In this document: positions 1 through 7,535 of the stretch, one piece after another
Numbering within the stretch: the first letter of the stretch is position 1
How the letters are laid out: each line of letters begins with the position of its first letter
DNA from: Oscillospiraceae bacterium
Lineage (GTDB): Bacteria; Bacillota; Clostridia; Oscillospirales; Oscillospiraceae
Direction: 5' to 3'
DNA: 64,000 nt
Assembly: GCA_902791215.1 (NCBI GenBank)
Contig: CADAUZ010000004.1
Span: 1 to 64,000 of the forward strand
Translations under genes and position numbers: made by a program
The notes under the pieces: generated by a model
Database searches by the model: none
Seen by the model: only the letters and a program-made list of their open reading frames with translations
Told to the model about the DNA's origin: nothing

Positions 1-104
1 GTTTTTCGCCGGGGATTTCTGCGCGTTTTCGAGTTGTTCCGCACGGGCCGCCGAGGGCGTCGGCCCCTACAATGTCAAGTGGTTTTTTTCACAACTCCTT
101 GTAT
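1..104. repeat. Dispersed repeat, copy cut by window edge
   Basis: Non-coding DNA downstream of the polysaccharide operon. Its reverse complement (TTGTGAAAAAAACC, then TTGACATTGTAGGGGCCGAC, then CCCCGGCGAAAA) matches the left part of the element at 43682-43953 almost step for step. The copy runs off the window at position 1, so its other end cannot be seen. It shows no coding potential. Confidence 0.6.
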
Positions 105-106
105 TT

Positions 107-1303
107 TCAGTCAAACTGGCCGGTGAAGAACTTCTCGTAGCCCTCCAGGAGGGCCTTGCTGGTCTTTTCCCAGCTCAGCTCGTTGAGGATGCGATTGCGC
201 CCGTACGCGCCCATGTGCGCGCGCTTTTCCGGGTCCTGGAGGAGCTCCTGGATTTTCTGCGCCATGTCGACAGCGTCGTTGCGCTTTGCGTAAAGTGATG
301 CCTCCTGCGCCGAGAAGCGGCCTTCGGTCAGATCAAACTGCACGATGGGCTTGCCCAGGGCCATGTATTCGAGCACCTTGTTCATGGTGCTCTTGTCGTT
401 CATGGCGTTGTAGGTGTCGCTGTTGACGCAGACATCAGCGGTGTTGAGGTAGCGCAGCATGGTCTCGTCGTCCACGCGGCCGGTAAACTCCACGCAGTCG
501 TCAAGGCCCATGTCGCTCGCCTGCTTTTTGAGCGCCTCCCAGTGGGGGCCGCCGCCCACGATGCCCCAGAAGACATTGTTCTCATGCTGCTTGGTATACT
601 GCGCCGCCTGCAGGATGTACTCGATGCCCTCCTGCTGGCCGATGACGCCCACGTAACCCACCATGTAGGGGTAGCCGCGGCGGATGGAGGGGTCCGGCGG
701 CAGGATGCGCATGCGCTCAAGCCTCGGGCCGCTGCGCAGGACGATGACCTTCTCGGGCGGCATCTTGTCGCGCTCGATGGCGATCTTCCGGTAACTCTCG
801 TTTGTGACGAAGGCGAAGGTGCAGTGGCGGTAGGTCTGGCGCTCCAGCCACACCTGACTCTTATACAGCGGGCTTTTGGTGTTGCCGAACTTGGCCTCGA
901 AGAGCTCGGGGCAGATGTCGTGATGGTCGAAGACATAGCGCACGCCGTACTTCTTGAAGAAGGAGGCCACAAGGTAGATGTCGTCCGGCGGGTTGCAGCC
1001 GTGGATCACGTCGAAGCCGATTTCCTTGTAAATCTTCTTTGCAAGGCGCAGCTCCGCCCTGAGGGCCGAGCCGTACTCCCGTGCGTAGCCGACGGCGCCG
1101 TTGCCCTCCGGCGGGAGCTTGTGGCGGAAGATATGCACGCCCTCCAGCGTCTCCTCCTCCTTGTCGTAGCCCTTGCCGGTCGGGCAGATGACGGACACGG
1201 TATAGCCGTTGGCAGCCAGGGTGGTGGCCTCCTGCCAGACGCGGGTATCGAAGGGAACGGGCAGGTTCTCTACGATGATCAGAATTTTTCTTTCCTTGTT
1301 CAT
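107..1303 (-). CDS. Glycosyltransferase family 4
   Basis: Cytoplasmic GT-B-fold sugar transferase, 398 aa, a usual length for GT4. The N-terminus has the typical acceptor-side pattern (ILIIVENLPVPFDTRVWQEA, then an ANGYTV stretch). The C-terminal half carries the nucleotide-sugar signature (VGYVGVIGQQEGIEYILQAA, GRVDDETMLRYLNTADVCVN, LEYMALGKPIVQFD). It is the last gene of the polysaccharide operon, 11 bp after asnB, and probably adds one sugar of the repeat unit to a lipid-linked intermediate. Donor and acceptor cannot be read from sequence. The family call is firm; the role in exopolysaccharide is inferred from the neighbours. Confidence 0.9.
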   Translation of the reverse strand: MNKERKILIIVENLPVPFDTRVWQEATTLAANGYTVSVICPTGKGYDKEEETLEGVHIFRHKLPPEGNGAVGYAREYGSALRAELRLAKKIYKEIGFDVIHGCNPPDDIYLVASFFKKYGVRYVFDHHDICPELFEAKFGNTKSPLYKSQVWLERQTYRHCTFAFVTNESYRKIAIERDKMPPEKVIVLRSGPRLERMRILPPDPSIRRGYPYMVGYVGVIGQQEGIEYILQAAQYTKQHENNVFWGIVGGGPHWEALKKQASDMGLDDCVEFTGRVDDETMLRYLNTADVCVNSDTYNAMNDKSTMNKVLEYMALGKPIVQFDLTEGRFSAQEASLYAKRNDAVDMAQKIQELLQDPEKRAHMGAYGRNRILNELSWEKTSKALLEGYEKFFTGQFD

Positions 1304-1314
1304 AGCTGTCTCCC

Positions 1315-3144
1315 TTATGCCGTCTTTACGTCAAAAATGCGCATCCACTTCTCAAGGCAGATGTAGCGGAACAGGCCGATATCGTCCTTGCCGCGGGTGA
1401 GGCTGTCCCAGTCGGCGGCGACTTTCTCCGGGTCGATGTATCTGCGGGCGCGAAAATCCGGGGCGGTGAACACGGCCCTGTACTCGTCGCTGTGGGCTGC
1501 CATCCAGGAATTTTCCGGGGTGTAAAAGCCGATCTTGTCCCGGCGTTTGCGGATCACCTCGGGCATGTCCAGGGCCTTGCGCATGATGGCCTTGGAATAG
1601 CCGTCGCTGATTTTGGCGTTGAGGGGCAGGCCCATGGCATACTCCACCAGGCGGTAGTCCAGGAAGGGCAGGCGGTCCTCAATGGAGAAGGCCATAGAGT
1701 TGCGGTCCACGTAGCGCAAAAGCGCTGGAAGGACGATGCGGTCGAAGTCGTTTAAGAGGAAGCGCTCGTTATCGGCGTAGCTGTTGGTAAGCGTGCGTTT
1801 TGCAAACACCGTCTCGAGGTAGCGGTGGCGGATATCCGAGCTGCTGGTCTTGCCGAGAAATTGGCGGATCATATTGAGGTCGGCGGCCAGCGACACGTTC
1901 TTGCCCTTGCGCATGTAGGGCAGATAATAGGCGATCTCCTTGGCGGCCCTGGCAAATTTCTTCGCCTTGATGAGGCGCTTGATGTAGTACACACGGGCCT
2001 TGCGGTAGCCGCACAGGATCTCGTCCGCCCCCTGGCCGTCGAGCAGCACCTTGGTGTTGTTCTCGTTTGCAAGCTTCATCACACAGTAGGAGGCGTACAT
2101 GCTGGTGGAGACAAAGGGCTCGTCCTGGGTGTAGATGAGGCTGTCCAGATCGGCAAAGAGCGTATCCCCGGTGGGATAGGCGTAATGGGCCTCCACGCCG
2201 GTCCGCGCGACCACGGCGTCGATATAGGTCCGCTCGTCGTTCGCGTCGCCCTGATAGCAGGAGGAGAAGGTCTTCTGCCGTTCCTTCCCGCCCTGCTCTT
2301 TGAGCTGGCGGCTGCTCTCGCAGACGATGGCGGAGGAGTCAAGCCCGCCGGAGAGGCACGAGCCAACCGGCACATCTGCGCGCAGGCGCAGCTTCACCGA
2401 TTGCTGAAACAGACGGCGAAATTCGTCGGCCTGCTTCCCTCCCGCCTCGCCGATGAGCGTCTCGCTGTAAGGTAAAGTATAGTAGCGGCGCAGGGTCTTT
2501 TTGCCGTCCGGCTCCAGGCGCAGGCAGCAGCCAGCCTCCAGGCGCGTGACGCCCTCGAAGAAGGTCTCCGCCGTGCAGTCGACAAAGCCGTTGACCAGGT
2601 AGTCGAAGATCACCTTGTCATTTGCCACGCGCGGGACATTATCGTCCTGCAAAAGCGCCTTGAGTTCGGAGGCAAAGAGCAGATAGCCCGGCGTCTCGGT
2701 GTAGTACAGGGGCTTGACGCCGTAGCGGTCACGGGAGAGGAAGAGGCTTTGGGTTTTGCTGTCATAGAGGGCGATGGCCCAGAAGCCGTTGAAGCGGGTC
2801 TGGCAGTCCTCCCCCCAGTGGTCGTAGGCCGTCAGCACCACCTCGGTATCGGTGGAGGTGGTGAAGGTGTAGCCGAACTGCTTAAGCTCCTCACGAAGCT
2901 CGATGTAGTTATATATTTCTCCGTTGAACACGAGCGTATAGCTGCCGCGCTGCATGGGCTGGTGCCCGGCGCTCGAGAGATCCAGGATCGAAAGGCGCAC
3001 ATGCCCGAGGCCCACCGGACCGTCGAGGAAGATGCCCTCGTCATCCGGGCCGCGGTGCTTCTGCGCCGCGTTCATTTTGTTCAGCAGGGCGCTGCCGTCC
3101 GGCTGTTTGTGTTCAAGGTCATAAAAACCGCAGATTCCGCACAT
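1315..3144 (-). CDS. asnB: Asparagine synthase-type glutamine amidotransferase
   Basis: 609 aa, full length for AsnB. The start is fixed by MCGICGFYD, whose Cys2 is the N-terminal nucleophile of the class II glutaminase domain (about residues 1-210, with RGPDDEG and NGEIYNY). The synthetase half has the PP-loop SCLSGGLDSSAI and a second conserved block, LDGQGADEILCGY. The enzyme takes ammonia from glutamine and adds it to an adenylated carboxylate. Its place between two glycosyltransferases, 12 bp from the upstream gene, suggests that the substrate may be a sugar acid or an aminoacyl group on the polysaccharide rather than free aspartate, as for other AsnB-like proteins in surface-glycan loci. 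That substrate is inferred; a housekeeping asparagine synthetase remains possible. Confidence 0.92.
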   Translation of the reverse strand: MCGICGFYDLEHKQPDGSALLNKMNAAQKHRGPDDEGIFLDGPVGLGHVRLSILDLSSAGHQPMQRGSYTLVFNGEIYNYIELREELKQFGYTFTTSTDTEVVLTAYDHWGEDCQTRFNGFWAIALYDSKTQSLFLSRDRYGVKPLYYTETPGYLLFASELKALLQDDNVPRVANDKVIFDYLVNGFVDCTAETFFEGVTRLEAGCCLRLEPDGKKTLRRYYTLPYSETLIGEAGGKQADEFRRLFQQSVKLRLRADVPVGSCLSGGLDSSAIVCESSRQLKEQGGKERQKTFSSCYQGDANDERTYIDAVVARTGVEAHYAYPTGDTLFADLDSLIYTQDEPFVSTSMYASYCVMKLANENNTKVLLDGQGADEILCGYRKARVYYIKRLIKAKKFARAAKEIAYYLPYMRKGKNVSLAADLNMIRQFLGKTSSSDIRHRYLETVFAKRTLTNSYADNERFLLNDFDRIVLPALLRYVDRNSMAFSIEDRLPFLDYRLVEYAMGLPLNAKISDGYSKAIMRKALDMPEVIRKRRDKIGFYTPENSWMAAHSDEYRAVFTAPDFRARRYIDPEKVAADWDSLTRGKDDIGLFRYICLEKWMRIFDVKTA

Positions 3145-3156
3145 ACCGCACTCTCC

Positions 3157-4284
3157 TTAACGGGTCCGCTGGGCTTCGATCTGTCCGATAAAGGCGCGGG
3201 CGCAGGGCTTCCAGGAGAAATCCTCCACCACCCTGTCCGCGCTCTCTGTAAGCGCTTCTTCGCTGGGGTAGTCCGACGTGAGCCAGGCCTCGATATCCGC
3301 GTCGGTATCGCACAGGCAGTGCCCGCGCATGTCCTTGAGCGTCAGGGACGGGCCGATCGCCCGGCGCGCCGCGACCGAGCAGTGGTAGTACACGGCCTCC
3401 ATGATGGCCATGCCGAAGATCTCCACCTCGCTCATGTTCACGTAGTAGTCCGACGCGGTGTAGATCTTCCACATGCTGTCGTAGGGCACGCGGTCGAGGA
3501 TCTTCACCTTGTCCTCCAGGCTGTATTCCCGGATCTTCTCATCCATCTGCGCGCGGAGCTGGCCCTTGCCCACGATCAGCAGACGGAACTTCTTTCTGTC
3601 CTGTACGCGCCGGAAAAGCTCCAGCAGCTCAAGCGGCCGCTTGTCGTCCTCGAGCCTTGCCACGCTGCAGAGGATCACGTCGTCGGCCTCGAAGCCCAGC
3701 TCTCTCTTGAGCGCCGCGCGGTCATAGCTTTGAAAATCGTGCTTGAGTACGCCCACATCCAGGCCCACCGGGGCGATGGAGATAAGCTCAGGCCGCACGC
3801 CGAGATTTATAAGCTCCTGCCTGGCGGCTTCGGTCTTGGCGAGGATCGGGGTGTGCTTATAGACGCGCAGGGTCGTGTTGGCGAAGACCTCATCCATGAT
3901 CTTCCCGCGCAGGGTGTTGACATAGAGGCTGTAGGTGGTGCCCACATAGGGAACGAAGACGATGCCGTGCCGCTTGCACCAGCCCGCCACATGGGGCAGG
4001 AAGACCTGCTGGTCGGAAAAGCAGAACAGGCCGTCCAGGTCCGGGTCGATCAGGTGATTCGGCATCCAGCCGTGGGCGACAAAATAGGGCATGGTCATGT
4101 ATTTGACGGTCAGGCGTTCGTTGATTTCGATCGTCTCCACCTGGGATTTGTCCTTGGTGCCCTTGTAGACGATGACCGTGTGGCCCATCTCCGACAGGGC
4201 GCGGCCCAGGCCGATCTCCTGGCTGTTGTAAAAGCCCTTGATGCCGAAGCGCTTCATCATGGTGCAGAGTATTCCAAGCTTCAT
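3157..4284 (-). CDS. Glycosyltransferase family 4
   Basis: 375 aa. It begins MKLGILCTMMKRFGIKGFYN and has the GT4 donor-site region: GFEADDVILCSVARLEDDKR, LLIVGKGQLRAQM, YTASDYYVNMSEVEIFGMAI (the EX7E-like part) and the following MEAVYY. The start codon overlaps the end of the upstream DUF6020/acyltransferase gene by 4 bp, so translation is likely coupled. It probably adds one sugar of the repeat unit on the cytoplasmic face of the membrane. Sugar specificity is not visible. Confidence 0.9.
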   Translation of the reverse strand: MKLGILCTMMKRFGIKGFYNSQEIGLGRALSEMGHTVIVYKGTKDKSQVETIEINERLTVKYMTMPYFVAHGWMPNHLIDPDLDGLFCFSDQQVFLPHVAGWCKRHGIVFVPYVGTTYSLYVNTLRGKIMDEVFANTTLRVYKHTPILAKTEAARQELINLGVRPELISIAPVGLDVGVLKHDFQSYDRAALKRELGFEADDVILCSVARLEDDKRPLELLELFRRVQDRKKFRLLIVGKGQLRAQMDEKIREYSLEDKVKILDRVPYDSMWKIYTASDYYVNMSEVEIFGMAIMEAVYYHCSVAARRAIGPSLTLKDMRGHCLCDTDADIEAWLTSDYPSEEALTESADRVVEDFSWKPCARAFIGQIEAQRTR

Positions 4285-7200
4285 TTTTGCCGATCCTTTC
4301 CTGCTTCCTCAGAGGCGTTGTGCACGAGCAGCGTTTCGATCTCCTCCAGATCGGAGATATCTTCCTCGGGGACGGTATACACGATCCTGTCCTTCTCGCC
4401 GCGGGCCTCCTTCTTCGTCTTGAACAGCGACTTGAACATGCCTGTGACCAGCTTGTATGCGAGAGTTGCCAGGATGCCCAGGGCCGTTGCGACGAGGATG
4501 TGGAAGAAGGAGCTTACAAAGGGACTGAGCTTCCGGTTGGCCAGCTCAAAGGCAAACCAGGCCGTATCGCGCCAGAAGCGCTCAAAGAGGTAGGTGCCGA
4601 AGGTGCCGACGGCAAGCAGCGACCACACGATCGCGGCGCGTCCGGTAACGGGGCGGCGCGTATGCAGGCATTTGGCGATATAGAACACCGTAATGGCCGG
4701 GATCGCGATAAAGGTATTGAAGAAGGTCTGGGACTGCGCCACTGTCCAGACTTCCGCCGAGGCCATCTTCCATTCGGTCAGCATATAGCTGCCGCCGACG
4801 GCAAGGGCGCTTGCAACGATGAGCAGGGTAACGGTCTCCAGATTCATGCGCTCCTTCTTCATGACCCGGTCGATATAGAAGCCGAAGAGGGTGTAGAGCA
4901 CATATTGCACGCTGGTAAAGAGGGTAAAGTTCCAGTTGTGCGTCTGCGCGCCGCGGAACCAGAAATAGTCCACCACGGCGATCAGCTCTGTCAGCAGGTA
5001 CAGCGCGAGCAGCCAGAAATAATCTCTCTCCCGCATGGTCCTTGCCAGCTTGCGCAGGAACGGCAGCGACAGCAGCAGCGCCAGATAGCTGTACAGATAC
5101 CACAGCGGCCCGGCAACCGTTCCGGTGTAAAGGCGCACCGCGAAGTCATACAGGGAGAAGTTTTTGTCCGCCGCGTAAAGGTAAATATAGTTGACAGCAG
5201 ACGCCGCAAGCAGGATGAGCGCGAAGTGCCGCACACGGCGGGTGAGGATCGTGTGTACGCTCTCTTCTCTCCCCAGCAGCAGCGCGCCGGAGGCCATGAA
5301 GAACAGCGGCACGGCGATCTTGTCAAACAGCGACACGAACAGGTAGATCATGTGCCGCGGCATGTCCAGGACCTCGTTATAAAGCTCGAAGCCGCTGCCG
5401 GTATGGTTCCAGAGCACCAGGTAAATGGCCAGGACCTTCAGGATGTCCAGATAGGTCTTCGTTTTTTTCGGTACGGGGATATAGCGCGTCACGAAGCGAA
5501 GAACCGGGCCCGGCTTCCACTTGGACGCATCGGCGGCGGTTTCCTCCGGGGGCAGCTCCGGCTGCTGCTTTTCGGGGTCAAAATCCTCCGGCAGCACCGT
5601 GACTGCGTCTCTGCTGCGGTGCTTGATGAAGTCAAGCTGTACCTTCTCCTCCTGCCGCAGGTATTTCCCGTGGTGCGGATTGTCCGGCGAGGTGCGGGAA
5701 ACCGCGTACAAAACCCACGCCATGTTCAGCGGAGCCGCGGCGATGAGCGGATAGCCGTATCGGAGCTCCCCGTTGACATGGCTCATCATCAGGCCGATCA
5801 TCAGTGCGAGTGAGGGCACAAGCCCCAGAAAGGCGAGCTGGGATTTTTTCCGTATGCTGTAGACCAGCACGACCAGCAGCACCCAGGCATACAGGCCCGT
5901 GCCGAGCAGCAGGCGCAGTACCGGCACGTGCAGGCACTTGTTCCACAGCTCCGCCACATTCTTGTGTAGCGGCGACACATAGTCCACGGTCAGGAAATCA
6001 TCCTGCCGTGCGATATAGACGCGGAAGTTGATCCCGTCAAACCAGGGGTTGAAGTGCTCGAAGGAGCCCATGATCGTCGCCTTGACGAAAAGCATGGGAT
6101 GGCGGCGGATCATCTTGCGGTAGAGCTGCCAGAAATCATCGTGCGGCTGGTCGACATCATGGAAGGTGCTCTTGACATCGTCGGAGATCATCGGCGTATA
6201 GGCTTCGATGATTTTCTCATAATCGAGCGTGCTGTCAACGATCGCCTTTTCTTCGACCGTCATCTCATCCTGATAGGTACGGCAGTACAGCGCGACCTGC
6301 TGGAACTGCAGGCTGTAGTTTTCGGATTTCCACTCCGGAGAGATGTTCAGCATGGGATACAGAATATTGTTGCTGAACCAGAACAGCCCCATGAAGACCG
6401 CCAGCATCGCCAGATACTGGGGCAGGAACGTCCGCCGGTGCCAGAGCGCCACCGTGAGGATGCAAATGACCGCGAGGTAAAACGTCGCCTTGCGGGTACA
6501 GGCCACAAGGATCGCCGTCAAAAAGAGCAGCAGTACATTGCGCCAGCTCTTTTTCCGCTCACGCAGGCATTTGAGATACGCGCACAGGAACAGCAGGAAG
6601 CAGCCGGTATGCAGCACGTCCTTCAGCAGGACCTGGGCCGCGCTCTGCCAGACGGGCAGCACGCCGAAGAAGGCCACCGTCACCCAGAACCACGCGCGGG
6701 ATTTGGTATAGCGGTATACACAGCTCGCCGTGAGTCCCATGGCTGCGGCTGTGATCAGCGCCTGGAACAGTACGCCCAGGAAGATCCCCTTCGCCTGTCC
6801 CTGCATGGCCGAGCCGATCTGGTACAGTATCCCGTAAAAAACGGTAGTGAGCACAGGATGCGATGCCGTGATCGGCTTGAGGCCGAGCCAGCCCATGATC
6901 TGGCAGCGGGTGTCGTTCATGACGCTGCCGGGATAGAAGATGAACAGGATCGGCAGCCACAGCAGCATGATGCAGACGTAGGCGCCCAAAAACAGCTCGC
7001 CGTTGGTGGAGGCGAACTGGTCGTCCGCCCAGATCCGATAGCGCGTCCTGCGGTCAAAGGCGAGGTAAATAAGCTCCACGAGGGTGCACAGCAGCACCGC
7101 AAAGCCCAGAAGCACCAGGACATTGCCCACGATGCCGGTCGGGAGGAAGATCTCCTTCAGGCCGCTGTGCTCCATGGAGAGGGACACCACCATGTTGAAC

Positions 7201-7511
7201 GCCAGCAGCAGCGATACCACCACGCTCCCGAGATGCGGCCTGCCGATGAGCTGGAAGGCAAGGCAGTAGAAAACCAGAAGCAGCGCCGCGCTCAGAAGCG
7301 TTGCCAGGCCCAGGCTGTCAAACAGCATCAGGCTCCTCTCGCCGGTGTAGTAGAGCTCCGCTTCGGGCGACGAGCGCATGAAGCAGAACACGCTCACGCT
7401 CAGCGCGCTCAGTGCCGTCGCCAGGATCGCCAGCGCCCAGCTGCCGGGCCGCAGCTCCAGATACAGGTCTTTGTTGATTTGTATTCTCTTGTGAGATCGC
7501 TGATTGGACAT
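4281..7511 (-). CDS. DUF6020-like membrane protein fused to acyltransferase 3
   Basis: 1076 aa, a two-part integral membrane protein. The N-terminal part (about residues 20-610) has roughly a dozen hydrophobic segments and the DUF6020-type region (YPGSVMNDTRCQIMGWLGLK, HPVLTTVFYGILYQIGSAMQ). This family resembles GT-C lipid-linked glycosyltransferases. After a short charged linker, residues about 690-1030 form an acyltransferase-3 domain beginning YLDILKVLAIYLVLWNHTGS, with the expected His at about 704 and around ten membrane segments. Acyltransferase-3 proteins O-acylate surface sugars. The fusion suggests a single machine that places and acylates a sugar on the exported glycan. The acylation role is inferred from family and operon context; activity of the N-terminal part is unknown. 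Confidence 0.8.
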   Translation of the reverse strand: MSNQRSHKRIQINKDLYLELRPGSWALAILATALSALSVSVFCFMRSSPEAELYYTGERSLMLFDSLGLATLLSAALLLVFYCLAFQLIGRPHLGSVVVSLLLAFNMVVSLSMEHSGLKEIFLPTGIVGNVLVLLGFAVLLCTLVELIYLAFDRRTRYRIWADDQFASTNGELFLGAYVCIMLLWLPILFIFYPGSVMNDTRCQIMGWLGLKPITASHPVLTTVFYGILYQIGSAMQGQAKGIFLGVLFQALITAAAMGLTASCVYRYTKSRAWFWVTVAFFGVLPVWQSAAQVLLKDVLHTGCFLLFLCAYLKCLRERKKSWRNVLLLFLTAILVACTRKATFYLAVICILTVALWHRRTFLPQYLAMLAVFMGLFWFSNNILYPMLNISPEWKSENYSLQFQQVALYCRTYQDEMTVEEKAIVDSTLDYEKIIEAYTPMISDDVKSTFHDVDQPHDDFWQLYRKMIRRHPMLFVKATIMGSFEHFNPWFDGINFRVYIARQDDFLTVDYVSPLHKNVAELWNKCLHVPVLRLLLGTGLYAWVLLVVLVYSIRKKSQLAFLGLVPSLALMIGLMMSHVNGELRYGYPLIAAAPLNMAWVLYAVSRTSPDNPHHGKYLRQEEKVQLDFIKHRSRDAVTVLPEDFDPEKQQPELPPEETAADASKWKPGPVLRFVTRYIPVPKKTKTYLDILKVLAIYLVLWNHTGSGFELYNEVLDMPRHMIYLFVSLFDKIAVPLFFMASGALLLGREESVHTILTRRVRHFALILLAASAVNYIYLYAADKNFSLYDFAVRLYTGTVAGPLWYLYSYLALLLSLPFLRKLARTMRERDYFWLLALYLLTELIAVVDYFWFRGAQTHNWNFTLFTSVQYVLYTLFGFYIDRVMKKERMNLETVTLLIVASALAVGGSYMLTEWKMASAEVWTVAQSQTFFNTFIAIPAITVFYIAKCLHTRRPVTGRAAIVWSLLAVGTFGTYLFERFWRDTAWFAFELANRKLSPFVSSFFHILVATALGILATLAYKLVTGMFKSLFKTKKEARGEKDRIVYTVPEEDISDLEEIETLLVHNASEEAGKDRQK

Positions 7512-7535
7512 CTCACGGTCCTCCGAATTGATTGA

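Noticed and set aside
2749-4593. 614-aa plus-strand open frame opposite asnB and a glycosyltransferase
   Set aside because: It is antisense to two clear genes, has His/Val/Leu/Asp-rich composition typical of GC-rich reverse frames and no ribosome site or domain.
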